DNA of 64,000 nt from Stappia sp. 28M-7 (GCF_014252955.1 NZ_JACMIA010000001.1:3246258-3310257), one strand, 5' to 3'. Shown: positions 47,756 to 57,386, counted from the first letter of the stretch. Made by a program: numbers and translations. Notes: generated by a model from the letters alone, not told the origin.

Positions 47756-49399
47756 ATGACAAGTTGGCTGGTTGACACCTTTCAGATGGAACCGGGTTGG
47801 GCCCGTGGCATCGGTTTCTTTCTCGCGGTGGCGATTGTCCTGGCGCTGATATCCGTCTTCATCTGGATCCTGCGCCGCATCGCCGGAAGCCGAAGCCTCG
47901 GAAGCCGTTCGCGCCAGCCGCGCATCGCGGTGATGGATGCCGCCTCGCTGGACACCCGGCGGAGGCTCGTGCTGATCCGGCGCGACAATGTCGAGCATCT
48001 GCTGCTGGTCGGTGGGCCAAGCGATATCGTCGTCGAGCAGAACATCGTGCGCGGTGTTCCCGTATCTCAGGCCTATCCGCGGCAACCGGCGATGGGCAAC
48101 GAGCTTTCCGCCTCTTTCAAGCCGGCTGAGGCCGAGCCTCAACCGGCTCCGGCTCCCGCCCCGATGTCCGCACCGGCAAGCGCCCCTGCTGCGCCTGTGG
48201 CGCAGACCGCGCCTCAGCCGATGGCACCGCGTCGCCAGCCGCAGGCCCCGGCACCGCGCCGCGCCGGCGAGAGCAATGGCAACGACGCCTCTCCGCTGAA
48301 GCGCGCCGGCGCCTCCGTGGCAGCAGCAGGCGCCGCGGTCGCAGGCCTTGCACGTGCCGCAGCTCCCAGCCGCGCCGAGCCGCGCAGCGAAGCCCAGGGA
48401 TCGGCAACGTCCGGCACGGCCCCCTTCTCCTCGCGCCCGGAAGCGCCGGCCGCTCCGGCTCCGCGTCCGCCGCTGCGTCCGCTCGGCATGCAGCCTGCGG
48501 CCCCGTCAGCCCCGCAGGCACCAACTGCCCAGGCTCCGCTTGCAGCTCCGAAGGCTCCCGAGATGCCCCCGGTCGCCGCTCAGCCGGCGCCGCAGCCGCC
48601 GATTGCGCCGCAGCCGCCAGTCGCTCCTCAGCCCCGCCGCGAGCCGCTCCCGCCGATCCGCCGCAACGTGACGCCGCCGTCTTCCGGCCCGGCGGCCAAC
48701 GCCCGTACGGCCTTTCCGCAGTTCACCGAGACGGCGGACAAGCCCGCGCCTGCCGGCGACAAGCCGGCGGCTCGCGGCGACCTGTCGGGCGTGACCGCAG
48801 GCGCGGCCGCTACTGCAACCGCCACCACGGCCTCGACGACCCCGAGCGTGACCACCCCGGCTGCTCCCGCAGCTCCCAAGCTCGAGGTGAAGCCTGAGGC
48901 CAAGGTCGAGGTGAAAGCGGAGCCGAAAGCAGAGGCAAAGCCGGAGACCGCTGCAAGCACTCCGGCACCGGCGGCTGCATCGGCACCGGCCCCAACCCGC
49001 GTCGAGCCCGACCTGGCTTCGCTGGAAGATGCCCTGCTCGCCGAGCTGGACCAGTCGCGCGGCAGCGCCCCTGCGGCACGCACCGAGCCGCGCGCCGACT
49101 TCAGCCCCGCCCCGGTCACACCGCAGGCATCGGCCGCTCCGAAAGTCGAGGCGCCGTCGGCAGCACCCGCCGCTCCCGCGACGGCAGAGCCGGACGCTGC
49201 GAGTACGGCCAAGCAGGAGAGCAAACCGGAGGCGCCCAAGGCCGAGGATACGGCAGAGGACAAGCCCACGGACACCGACGCTGCCGCGGAGGCCGACAAG
49301 GGCGAGACCGCAAAGAAGGACAGCGGTCCGGTGACCATGGACGCGATCGAGGAAGAAATGGCGCGCCTGCTGAGCGAGATCGGCGGCCCGCGCAAATGA
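47756..49399 (+). CDS. fliO: Flagellar biosynthetic protein FliO with long Ala/Pro-rich C-terminal extension
   Basis: A 547-residue protein. The first ~115 residues are FliO-like: TM at 19-39 (IGFFLAVAIVLALISVFIWIL), then RRLVLIRRDNVEHLLLVGGPSDIVVEQNI, the FliO core. The remaining ~430 residues are low-complexity Ala/Pro/Lys/Glu-rich sequence without a predicted fold, ending in a charged segment MDAIEEEMARLLSEIGGPRK. FliO is an assembly factor for the FliP-FliQ-FliR gate; standard FliO is ~100-140 residues. It precedes fliP by 13 bp. Confidence 0.83.
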   Translation: MTSWLVDTFQMEPGWARGIGFFLAVAIVLALISVFIWILRRIAGSRSLGSRSRQPRIAVMDAASLDTRRRLVLIRRDNVEHLLLVGGPSDIVVEQNIVRGVPVSQAYPRQPAMGNELSASFKPAEAEPQPAPAPAPMSAPASAPAAPVAQTAPQPMAPRRQPQAPAPRRAGESNGNDASPLKRAGASVAAAGAAVAGLARAAAPSRAEPRSEAQGSATSGTAPFSSRPEAPAAPAPRPPLRPLGMQPAAPSAPQAPTAQAPLAAPKAPEMPPVAAQPAPQPPIAPQPPVAPQPRREPLPPIRRNVTPPSSGPAANARTAFPQFTETADKPAPAGDKPAARGDLSGVTAGAAATATATTASTTPSVTTPAAPAAPKLEVKPEAKVEVKAEPKAEAKPETAASTPAPAAASAPAPTRVEPDLASLEDALLAELDQSRGSAPAARTEPRADFSPAPVTPQASAAPKVEAPSAAPAAPATAEPDAASTAKQESKPEAPKAEDTAEDKPTDTDAAAEADKGETAKKDSGPVTMDAIEEEMARLLSEIGGPRK

Positions 49400-49412
49400 C
49401 GGTGCAGCGTCC

Positions 49413-50180
49413 ATGACAGGGGCCCGGCACGCCGTCCTGCCCTACCGCAAGACGGCGGTTGCCGCCCTTGGCTGTCTCTCACTGTTTCTCCTTGTCACCG
49501 GGGCACATGCCCAGGGTGTGTCGATCGATTTCGGCGAAGGCTCGGGCCTGACCGAACGGGCGGTGCAGCTCGTCGCGCTGCTGACGGTGCTGAGCCTTGC
49601 GCCCTCCATCCTGGTGATGGTGACAAGCTTCACCCGTATCGTGGTGGTGCTCTCGCTGCTGCGCTCGGCCATCGGCCTGCAGACGGCACCACCCAACGCG
49701 GTGATGACCTCGCTCGCGCTTTTCCTGACGCTCTTCATCATGGCTCCGACCTTCGAGGCCGCCTACAACGAGGGCGTCCAGCCGCTGGTCGAAGGCAATA
49801 TCGAGCTGCCCGAAGCCTTTGAGCGCGGTTCGCGCCCCTTCCACGCCTTCATGCGGGCGAATGTGCGCGAGAAGGACCTGGCGCTGTTCACCGAGCTTTC
49901 GGGGCAGGAAGCACCGGAGACGCCGGAGGAGATCAGCATGCGCGTGCTGGTGCCGGCCTTCATGATCAGCGAGCTGCGCCGGGCCTTCGAGATCGGCTTC
50001 CTGCTCTATCTGCCCTTCCTGATCATCGACCTGGTCATCGCCTCGGTGCTGATGTCGATGGGCATGATGATGCTGCCGCCAGTGGTGATCTCACTGCCGT
50101 TCAAGCTGATCTTCTTCGTGCTGGTCGACGGGTGGAACCTGATCGCGGGAAGCCTCGTCCAGAGCTTCTCCAGCGGTTAA
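49413..50180 (+). CDS. fliP: Flagellar export protein FliP
   Basis: A 255-residue core gate protein with a signal-like N-terminus (VAALGCLSLFLLVTGAHAQG) and four TM segments. FliP signatures: VMVTSFTRIVVVLSLLRSAIGLQTAPPNAVMTSLALFLTLFIM and VPAFMISELRRAFEIGFLLYLPFLIIDLVIASVLMSMGMMMLPP. It follows fliO and ends 74 bp before the convergent TPR-like gene. Confidence 0.97.
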   Translation: MTGARHAVLPYRKTAVAALGCLSLFLLVTGAHAQGVSIDFGEGSGLTERAVQLVALLTVLSLAPSILVMVTSFTRIVVVLSLLRSAIGLQTAPPNAVMTSLALFLTLFIMAPTFEAAYNEGVQPLVEGNIELPEAFERGSRPFHAFMRANVREKDLALFTELSGQEAPETPEEISMRVLVPAFMISELRRAFEIGFLLYLPFLIIDLVIASVLMSMGMMMLPPVVISLPFKLIFFVLVDGWNLIAGSLVQSFSSG

Positions 50181-50254
50181 GGCCCTGGCGGTAGCCCGTT
50201 TTTCGAAACGTCCGTTCTGGAAACGCCGGTTTCCGGGTTGCGCGCGGAGTGCCG

Positions 50255-53200
50255 CTAGCCGGCCCCGCCTGCGGCGGCCGGATCGGCAACCGGCGGCACC
50301 GGAGCCTCTTCCTCGGTGCGGGCGACGGTCTGCGGGCTATCGCCCTCGTCCGGGCCTTGCGACATCGGCAGCTCAGGCAGCGTATCCGGCACAGTGTCCG
50401 GCGAGGGCTGCAGATACTTGCGGCGATACTCGGCCAGGAAGATGTCCAGCGAGTCGACGCTCTGCAGGTTGTCGAGCACGGACATGAACTCCACCCCGCG
50501 GTCGGCGACGGGCCGGGTGACGATGGCGAAGGCCGCAGCATCCGGGCTGTCGCTCATCTTGTCCGTGAACTTCGCCTTCAGGCGCGACAGGCTGAAATCG
50601 TCGTTCGCGAGCGAATAGCCGATGGCCGCTCGCAACAGGTCTGTGCGCTCCTGGTCGGCAAGCGCAACCGGGTCCGACCACCGGCCGCCGACAAGCCCTT
50701 CCAGCAGCTCGCCCGCCTCGCGCCAGCTCTGCGCCGCCCACAATGTATCGGCCTTCAACCGGTCGACATCCTCGCCGCGCATGTTGCGGACGATCTCCAG
50801 CGCCAGATCCGGCCGGCCGCTTTCCGTCAGGGCGCGCGCCTCCACCATGTTGCGCTGCCGCTCCAGCTCGCGCGGCAGCTTGGCCTGCCGGGTCCGGTTG
50901 AGAACGCGCAGCGCCTCGTCGGGCTTGCGGTCCATCAGGTAGACGACGCCGAGGTCGGCGGCGATCTGTGCGCGTGCAGCGCCTTTCAGACGATGGTCGA
51001 CCTGGTGACGCAGCAGCTCGGCTGATTGCGTCAGAAGATCCATGTCGATGAGTCGACCGGCAAGACGGCGCACCATCTCGTCGCCGCGGCGGCCCACCGG
51101 CGTCATTTCGCGGAAATCATAAAAGAGCGCCAACGCCTTGACCGGGTCCATCCGGTCGGCCTCGCCGTTGAGGAACAGGTTGGCGAAGACCGCCCCCATC
51201 TCGTCCTGCAAAAGGCGTGTCGTCTCCGCATCCGCATTCGCCTGGAGCGCCGACTGCATCGCCTCGAACGCATTGCGGTAGTTCCCCGACTGAACCTCGA
51301 GCTGGGCCAGGAAGCGCAGGGTCTTCAACTCGGTCTCGTCGCCGCGCCAGGACGCGGCAAGGCCGGCCAGCTGATCGACAGCCTCGGCGGTGGAGAGCTC
51401 GCCATCCCGGTGGCGGACGCGCAGCGCCCGGTAGGCAGCTTCTGCGGCCAGCGCCCTGTCCGGCGAGCGCTGCACCAGGTCAAAGGCCGTCAGCGCCTCG
51501 CGCGAGCGGCCGGACGCATCCGCGATCTGTCCGCGGATGATGTCGTAGCGCGCCGCCTGATGCGCGGAGGCAAGGCTCGGATCGATCTCGGAAAGAATGG
51601 CCGCCGCATTGCCGTAGTCACTCACCTCGACCATCGCCTCGGCAGCGGCAAGGTGGAAATCGATCTGCACGCTCACCGGGTAATTGCCGACCACCGCCTG
51701 ACCGCGCGAGAGATTTTCCCGCGTCGCGGTCCAGTCCCTCTGGTCGGCCGCCGCGATCGTGCGCCAGACCGAGGCGTCGGCGTTGTTGAGCAATTCCGGC
51801 CGACCGAGATAGTCGAGCGCCTCGCGCGGACGCGCGGCCAGCGTTTGCGCCGCGCCCATCAGCAGATTGTATCCCGGATCGCGGGTCAGAGCGGGGTCGT
51901 CATACGCCGCCAACTGCATCAGCCCGAGCGCTTCGTGGGCAAAGCCATGCGCCAGATAGAAACGCGACATTTCCATGCGCGGCACCCGCCGTTCTTCCTC
52001 CGGCGTGTTCGCGATCGCGTATTCCATCTTCTTGATCTTATCGAGGAAATCCTTGGTGTTGCTGCTCATCAGGTTGCCGAGATCGACATGTCCGGGCGTC
52101 GCCGGATCGACCACGGGCGGCAGCACCTTGGACCCCTTGGTCAGGTTGCCATTGGAGACAGCAAGCCCGCGCGGCCGCTCAAGGATCACCGCATCGCCGT
52201 TCGGCTTGACCTCCAGATCGTCCGCCTTGCTGAGGACAGCGATACCATGGGCCGACATCAGGACATCGAACTCGGCAAAGCTCTGCGGCTTGAGCACGCC
52301 GCGGGAGGGCGCGTAGCCGGTGACCACCGTCACCCTGTCGCCGGCGAAGGGATCGATCACCTCACGCACAGCGGCCGGCGCCTGGAAGGGAATGGTGATG
52401 ATCGCGCCTCCGTCGCCCCGCACCGTGCGCTCCAGCGAGAGCGGGCGCGACGGCTCCAGGATCATATCGCCGATGGTCATCACCCAGGCGCTGCCATCGA
52501 TGCCGACCGAGGCAAGCGCATCGCGCATCAGGTCGACGCGGATCACCTGCCAGTCCGCATTGGCGGTGACCTCCACCGCCTCCACCCGGTCGGCAAGCAC
52601 CGACCGCATGCCGCGAATGTCGACCGGATCGGCGGTGTCGAAAACGAGATACAGGCTGCGATACCGCCGGAATACCGCCGAGGCCACCGGTTCGGAGAAA
52701 GGAAACACCACCCGCACCGTATCGCCGATGCGCCGTGCTTCGGCCACCACGAAGCGGCGGGCCTCATCGTCGTAGCCGGCCGGCGGCATCTCGGGCGACG
52801 AGGAGACTTCGGCGGAGCCCGAAATCTCCTTTCCGGCGACGCCGCTGAGGTCGATCTCCGACGGCAGGACATCTTCGCTCGCAGGAGCGGTAGGCTCAGA
52901 GGCCGGCGCGGTGCTCTCGGGCGGAGCAGCGGCGATTTCCTCCGGGCGGACTTCGGCGGCGGGCGCCGGCTGCGCAACCTCGGCGGCCTTCACCGTCTCG
53001 ACGGCGGGTGCGGGCTCTGCGGGCTGCTCGCTTGCGGCGGCAGTTTCAGTAGTTCCGGCCTGCTCGGCCCCCGGCTTCGTGCGCGGAAGCGGCAATGCCG
53101 AGGCAGTCTCTTGCGCAGACGCAGGTGTCGGCGCGGCGGTTTCGGGCGACGCAACGGTCTCGGCTGGCTTTTGCGACGGCGCAACGCCTTCCGGGGTGCC

Positions 53201-54217
53201 CGCAGGCGCATGACCATCGACCACGCCCTGGTGGCCGGCGGCCTGCTGCGGCGCCTCGGCCGTTCCGGCGGCGAAGACGACGCCCGTGGCACCGGCTGGA
53301 ACGTTTTCGCCAGCCTTCATGGCTTCGTCGATCGCCGCGTTGACGGGATCCTGCGCCATGCTGCGCGGGGTCACGTCGAGAATGTAGAAATTGTCCTCGC
53401 GAAAGGCGCGGATATCGACATCCGGCTGAACGCGCAGAAGGAACTTGAGCCGCCCCTCGTCGATGAACGAGGTGGCATCGATCACTCCAGGGGGAAGATG
53501 GGCGCGCAGATCCGACAGGTCGACCGGAACGTCGTAGTTGAACGTGACCTTGATCATGTCGCCTTCGCGCACGAAGGCCGAGTCGAAGTTCAGGTTCCAC
53601 TCGAAGGCCAGGCGGGTGAAAGTCGGGTGAGTGCCGATGGAAAGCTCGACCTTCGGCTCCTCCTGCCCCTTCAGCCGCGCCTGCTCCAGCGCACGGGCAC
53701 GGCGGATCGCCTCTTCGGCGCGCCGGGCCAGCTCCTGCACCACATCGTCGGGCAGGCCCGGCGGCATGCCCTGCCATGTCGGCGGCAGCAGGTCGATGAA
53801 CAGCTTCTCGCCCGCTTCCATGGTGTTGACCCGGAAGTCGCCCATCAGGGCAAACCGCAGGGCCGAGCCGTCGGGATCACGACGGGCGATGGAGATGAAA
53901 TTCGGCATGTCGACGGGAACATTGTCGACATTGGTGATCACCTGATCGCGGAAGCGGATGCGCAGCACGCCATTGGACGCCAGCGCGTCGTATTCCGGCA
54001 GCAGGGTCAGGTCACGGAAGGTCAGCACCATCCGGCCGTAGCCGTCCTGCTGGGACGCGCGAAGATCCACCTGAAGGGTGTCCGCATGGGCGACCGGAAC
54101 AAGCGCGCAGGCGAGCGCAAGCAGGGCTGCAAGCTGCAGCGCAAATGCACGAAACGCCGCCACGATATCCGCGACGACGGTGCCTAGCTTGTCTCTTTTA
54201 GAGCCGTCCTGCCTCAC
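50255..54217 (-). CDS. Large exported TPR-like protein of the flagellar cluster
   Basis: A 1,320-residue protein. Signal peptide: FALQLAALLALACALVPVAHADTLQ with cleavage after AHA. N-terminal ~250 residues are beta-rich and AMIN-like (DGYGRMVLTFRDLTLLPEYDAL, then FLLRVQPDVDIRAFREDNFYILDVTP); about 170 residues of Ala/Pro/Glu-rich linker follow; then a second beta domain (VRVVFPFSEPVASAVFRRYRSLYLVFDT). The C-terminal ~650 residues are alpha-helical repeats that read as TPRs (AQTLAARPREALDYLGRPELL, ALTAFDLVQRSPDRALAAEAAYRALRV). Start is GTG at 54215-54217 with aggggag before it; the reading to 54376 overlaps motE and lacks a signal. Role: probably a motility scaffold; unproven. Confidence 0.75.
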   Translation of the reverse strand: MRQDGSKRDKLGTVVADIVAAFRAFALQLAALLALACALVPVAHADTLQVDLRASQQDGYGRMVLTFRDLTLLPEYDALASNGVLRIRFRDQVITNVDNVPVDMPNFISIARRDPDGSALRFALMGDFRVNTMEAGEKLFIDLLPPTWQGMPPGLPDDVVQELARRAEEAIRRARALEQARLKGQEEPKVELSIGTHPTFTRLAFEWNLNFDSAFVREGDMIKVTFNYDVPVDLSDLRAHLPPGVIDATSFIDEGRLKFLLRVQPDVDIRAFREDNFYILDVTPRSMAQDPVNAAIDEAMKAGENVPAGATGVVFAAGTAEAPQQAAGHQGVVDGHAPAGTPEGVAPSQKPAETVASPETAAPTPASAQETASALPLPRTKPGAEQAGTTETAAASEQPAEPAPAVETVKAAEVAQPAPAAEVRPEEIAAAPPESTAPASEPTAPASEDVLPSEIDLSGVAGKEISGSAEVSSSPEMPPAGYDDEARRFVVAEARRIGDTVRVVFPFSEPVASAVFRRYRSLYLVFDTADPVDIRGMRSVLADRVEAVEVTANADWQVIRVDLMRDALASVGIDGSAWVMTIGDMILEPSRPLSLERTVRGDGGAIITIPFQAPAAVREVIDPFAGDRVTVVTGYAPSRGVLKPQSFAEFDVLMSAHGIAVLSKADDLEVKPNGDAVILERPRGLAVSNGNLTKGSKVLPPVVDPATPGHVDLGNLMSSNTKDFLDKIKKMEYAIANTPEEERRVPRMEMSRFYLAHGFAHEALGLMQLAAYDDPALTRDPGYNLLMGAAQTLAARPREALDYLGRPELLNNADASVWRTIAAADQRDWTATRENLSRGQAVVGNYPVSVQIDFHLAAAEAMVEVSDYGNAAAILSEIDPSLASAHQAARYDIIRGQIADASGRSREALTAFDLVQRSPDRALAAEAAYRALRVRHRDGELSTAEAVDQLAGLAASWRGDETELKTLRFLAQLEVQSGNYRNAFEAMQSALQANADAETTRLLQDEMGAVFANLFLNGEADRMDPVKALALFYDFREMTPVGRRGDEMVRRLAGRLIDMDLLTQSAELLRHQVDHRLKGAARAQIAADLGVVYLMDRKPDEALRVLNRTRQAKLPRELERQRNMVEARALTESGRPDLALEIVRNMRGEDVDRLKADTLWAAQSWREAGELLEGLVGGRWSDPVALADQERTDLLRAAIGYSLANDDFSLSRLKAKFTDKMSDSPDAAAFAIVTRPVADRGVEFMSVLDNLQSVDSLDIFLAEYRRKYLQPSPDTVPDTLPELPMSQGPDEGDSPQTVARTEEEAPVPPVADPAAAGGAG

Positions 54218-54341
54218 AGGGCTCCCCTGAACCTTTCGACCGAACAGCCAGTCTAGCGGATGCGGCTTAACGCTGCGTTTAACGGGTGCTCCGGATTCCC
54301 GGGCATTCCCGTCAGAGAGCAGCCCCCCGCCGGAGCTTTCA
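54218..54341. other. Gap between motE and the TPR-like gene
   Basis: 124 bp. Contains TTAA-N7-TTTA at 54267-54281, an imperfect CtrA-like box 50-64 bp before the TPR gene, so the gene may have a promoter of its own. No hairpin seen. Confidence 0.3.
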
Positions 54342-55097
54342 TCAATTGCCCATGATCTTCGGCAGGTCCGGAGCAACCACCTGAGCGGCCTCTTCCTGCG
54401 GCTTGCGTCCGGTAACGAGAGCCACCGTCAACCGCTCGCTCGCCTCCGGCGTCATCCGCCCCATGATGTCGGCCATCTTGCGCGGTTTCATCTGCTTGGC
54501 GACACGCACGAGAATGTCGAGATCGAGACGGTCGAAGATCCGGGCCGCGTCCTTCGCCTTCATCGATTCGTACATGAGCACGAGATCCTTGAGCTCGTCC
54601 TCGCGCTTCTTCTCCTGCTCCTGGTTGAGGGTCCGGATGCGCTCCTCGATGGCCGCGATCTCATCGGCCTTCTGCTTCAGGCGCTCTTCGGTGTCCTTCA
54701 TCAACTGCTGGCGCAGTTCGAACTGCTTCTCGCGATTGTCCAGCTCACGCCGCCGCTCGCTGAGCGACTCGAGCACCTTCCGCTCGGCAATAGAGCCTCC
54801 GAGCTCCAGCCCGCCCGGCGCGGGAGGCGCATCGCCGCCGGTTCCGCCCGATAGCGGAGGCACGACGGCGGGATCGGCTGCTGCCGTATCGGTGGAGGCA
54901 GGGTCCGTCGCCTGGGCCTGATCCGCGGACGCGGTCTCGGCCGGGGCAGCTGCCGTATCGGCCGCCTGCTGCGCCATCGCCACGCTCACGCCGGCGGTGA
55001 CGGAGGTTCCGCCATCGACAGCGAGCCCAAGCAGCTTCAGCACCAGAAGAGCGCTGGCTGCAAAGACAAGAACGGGGATCAGGCGCAGGTTTGTCAC
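54342..55097 (-). CDS. motE: MotE-family periplasmic motility chaperone
   Basis: A 251-residue exported or anchored protein. N-terminal hydrophobic stretch (LIPVLVFAASALLVLKLLGLAVDG), an Ala/Asp-rich linker, a long coiled coil (KVLESLSERRRELDNREKQFELRQQLMKDTEERLKQKADEIAAIEERIRTLNQEQEKKREDE), and the MgtE_N-like domain MYESMKAKDAARIFDRLDLDILVRVAKQMKPRKMADIMGRMTPEASERLTVAL. MotE in Sinorhizobium stabilises the periplasmic motility protein MotC. The start is GTG at 55095-55097, overlapping the DUF6468 stop (GTGA). Confidence 0.85.
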   Translation of the reverse strand: MTNLRLIPVLVFAASALLVLKLLGLAVDGGTSVTAGVSVAMAQQAADTAAAPAETASADQAQATDPASTDTAAADPAVVPPLSGGTGGDAPPAPGGLELGGSIAERKVLESLSERRRELDNREKQFELRQQLMKDTEERLKQKADEIAAIEERIRTLNQEQEKKREDELKDLVLMYESMKAKDAARIFDRLDLDILVRVAKQMKPRKMADIMGRMTPEASERLTVALVTGRKPQEEAAQVVAPDLPKIMGN

Positions 55098-55588
55098 GCG
55101 GCCTGCTCCGCTGCACGCTTGCGGAACAGCTCCAGACGGGCGGTCGCCTCCATCGCGGCCGACCGGATATCGCTGGCGCGCATGGTCGTCGGGCGGGCCG
55201 GGGCCGGCTCTTCGACCGGGGCCGGCGCGGCAGGCGCGGCCGCGTGCTGCTGCACGGTGCGGGCCGCCTCGGTGATCTGGGTGATACGCTCCAGCACGGT
55301 GTTGCCGCGCGAGACGTGGGCCGCCAGTTCCTGCGACAGGCGCTCGGCATCGACGAGGCGCTGACCGAGGGTTCGGTCAGCCTCACCGGCCGTTGCCTTG
55401 AGGCCGAGAATAGCGCGCTCGGCGATTTCCGACGCGGTGATCAGCTCGGAGATCGTGGCACGCAGCGCCTCCTCGTCGGCACGCAGACGCTTCAGCCGCT
55501 TGTTGAGCACGACGCAATATCCGATCGTCACCACCAGCAGCAATGCGACGAGGCTCTCGATCATCAGTCCGACAGGGAGCGTGCTCAT
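55094..55588 (-). CDS. DUF6468 domain protein
   Basis: A 164-residue membrane-anchored protein: one TM at residues 8-28 (LMIESLVALLLVVTIGYCVVL) and a cytoplasmic coiled coil (KRLKRLRADEEALRATISELITASEIAERAILGLKATAGEADRTLGQRLVDAERLSQELAAHV). I recognise it as DUF6468 from its position between fliM and motE in alphaproteobacteria. ATG at 55586-55588 overlaps the fliM stop by 3 bases. Function unknown, motility assumed. Confidence 0.78.
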   Translation of the reverse strand: MSTLPVGLMIESLVALLLVVTIGYCVVLNKRLKRLRADEEALRATISELITASEIAERAILGLKATAGEADRTLGQRLVDAERLSQELAAHVSRGNTVLERITQITEAARTVQQHAAAPAAPAPVEEPAPARPTTMRASDIRSAAMEATARLELFRKRAAEQAA

Positions 55589-56808
55589 GTTGGGTCCATT
55601 TCCTTCTGCATGGCGCGCTCGAACGCGGCCAAGGTCATCTTGGGCTTCTGCAGCCCGCGCTCGACGCGGATCGCGATGGAATCCTCGTCCTTGCCCATTG
55701 TCCCTTGCGTCAGCGGGATGCCGCCGCACTTGATCGACACCGGATCGCTGGGGGAAATGTCGAACAGCAGGGTCTCGCCCACCTTCAGGTCGAGCACCCG
55801 CCCGAGCGGAATGTGCGTCTCGTAGAGAACGGCATCGACATCCACTTCCGCGGCGTAGATCTCGGTGGCCAGGTGGCCTTCCCAGATCGGATCGCGGCCG
55901 AACTTCTCGCCCATGAACATCTGCAGGAGCAGATCGCGGATCGGCTCCAGGGTCGCATAGGGCATCATGATTTCGATCTTGCCGCCCCGGTCCTCCATGT
56001 CGATGCGCAGTTCGACGAGGATGGCCGCATTGGCCGGGCGCGAGATCGCGGCGAAGCGCGGATTGGTCTCCAGGCGCTCCAGATTGAAATGAACGGGCGA
56101 GAGCGGCGAGAAAGCCTGCTCCATGTCGTGCATGATGATCTCGATCATCCGCCGCACGAGGTTGCTCTCGATGGTCGTATAGGGACGTCCCTCGACGCGC
56201 ACGGCCGACATGCCGCGTCCGCCGCCCAGCAGCACGTCGATGATCGAGTAGATCAGGCTCGATTCGACTGTGCACAGGCCAAAGCCGTCCCATTCCTCGG
56301 CCTTGAACACGCCCAGGATGGCCGGCAGCGGAATCGAATTCAGATAGTCGCCGAAACGGACCGAGGAAATGCTGTCGAGCGACACCTCGACGTTGTCGGA
56401 GGTGAAGTTGCGCAAGGAGGTCGTCGTCAGCCGGACCAGACGGTCGAAGACGATCTCGAGCATCGGAAGACGCTCGTAGGAGACCATCGCCGAGTTGATG
56501 AGCGCGCGGATGCCGCTCTGGTCGGCAGCGATCGTATCCTCGATGTTGAAGCCGAGGAGGTTGTCGATCTCTTCCTGGTTGAGGATACGGTCGGCACCCC
56601 GAGTGGCGCTTTCCAGCTCCGGCTCGCTGTCGTCGATCATCGCCGCCCATTGGGCGGCCATGTCGTCGCCGCCGGCGACGCCCTGTTCCTCGAGCGCAGC
56701 ACCCCAGGCAGCGGCAAGATCCTCGTCCTCGCCTTCGCCGTCCATCTGCTCGGCCAGGGCTTCGCCCCATGCCTCGTCGAGATTGCCGAGATCGTCGTCG
56801 TCAGCCAT
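55585..56808 (-). CDS. fliM: Flagellar motor switch protein FliM
   Basis: A 407-residue rotor/switch protein. N-terminal acidic part MADDDDLGNLDEAWGEALAEQ is where CheY-P binding occurs in the family. The core has DRILNQEEIDNLLGFNIEDT, SVRFGDYLNSIPLPAILGVF, and the C-terminal SpoA domain LGRVLDLKVGETLLFDISPSDPVSIKCGGIPLTQG. The N-terminus carries several repeated acidic Asp/Glu segments with extra length relative to E. coli FliM (334 aa). It follows fliL by 8 bp. Confidence 0.95.
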   Translation of the reverse strand: MADDDDLGNLDEAWGEALAEQMDGEGEDEDLAAAWGAALEEQGVAGGDDMAAQWAAMIDDSEPELESATRGADRILNQEEIDNLLGFNIEDTIAADQSGIRALINSAMVSYERLPMLEIVFDRLVRLTTTSLRNFTSDNVEVSLDSISSVRFGDYLNSIPLPAILGVFKAEEWDGFGLCTVESSLIYSIIDVLLGGGRGMSAVRVEGRPYTTIESNLVRRMIEIIMHDMEQAFSPLSPVHFNLERLETNPRFAAISRPANAAILVELRIDMEDRGGKIEIMMPYATLEPIRDLLLQMFMGEKFGRDPIWEGHLATEIYAAEVDVDAVLYETHIPLGRVLDLKVGETLLFDISPSDPVSIKCGGIPLTQGTMGKDEDSIAIRVERGLQKPKMTLAAFERAMQKEMDPT

Positions 56809-56816
56809 TGGTGACC

Positions 56817-57323
56817 TTACTGGACCAGGATTTCCTTGAAGAGCACACCCTCAATGCGAGCCGGATAGACCGCCGTATTGATGCGTCGCAGCAACTCTTC
56901 CTTGAGTCGGAACAAACCGGAAGACCCTTCGAGATCCGCCGGGCGAAGCTCGCGCAGATAGACCTGGAAGGCATCGAGAATGCGCGGCAGGTAGGGCTCG
57001 ATCTTCTGCACCATCTCGCGGTCCGAAACCTCGAGCGAAATACGAACGCGCAGATAGGTGGCGCGTCCCTCGCTCGACAGATTCACCGTCATCTCCGGCA
57101 GATCGAAGAACACCGCAGGACGCTGCTCGACCGAGGCCTCTGGCGCTCCGGTACCATCCGGCGCTGCCGCTTCGCCGCCGCCCATCAGAAAATAATAGGC
57201 GCCGCCCCCGATGGCTGCGAGCAGGACAAGACCTGCGCCCCCGAAGATCAACAGCTTCTTTTTCGACCGGCCGGCTCCCTCTTCCGGGGCGCCGGCTTCG
57301 GCTGCATCCGCATCCGCCGTCAT
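56817..57323 (-). CDS. fliL: Flagellar basal body-associated protein FliL
   Basis: A 168-residue single-TM protein (KKLLIFGGAGLVLLAAIGGGAYYFLMGG) with a periplasmic domain ATYLRVRISLEVSDREMVQKIEPYLPRILDAFQVYLRELRPADLEGSSGLFRLKEELLRRIN typical of FliL. It leads the fliL-fliM-DUF6468-motE operon. A CtrA-like array lies 64-89 bp upstream. Confidence 0.94.
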   Translation of the reverse strand: MTADADAAEAGAPEEGAGRSKKKLLIFGGAGLVLLAAIGGGAYYFLMGGGEAAAPDGTGAPEASVEQRPAVFFDLPEMTVNLSSEGRATYLRVRISLEVSDREMVQKIEPYLPRILDAFQVYLRELRPADLEGSSGLFRLKEELLRRINTAVYPARIEGVLFKEILVQ

Positions 57324-57386
57324 GGTGGGTTAACCTCTCTGCGCTGCCCCTCCCGCGCGTATGATTAATTTCTAAAGCCACAATGG

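Noticed and set aside
48100-49300. Apparent DNA repeats in fliO
   Set aside because: They reflect a low-complexity protein segment; units are not regular, so not a CRISPR or tandem repeat.
48506-49414. Large - strand ORFs opposite fliO
   Set aside because: They arise from the Ala/Pro-rich repeat-like codons of fliO.
51026-54187. 1,053-codon open frame on + strand
   Set aside because: Antisense to the TPR-like gene, Arg/His/Gly-rich translation with no domain or signal peptide.
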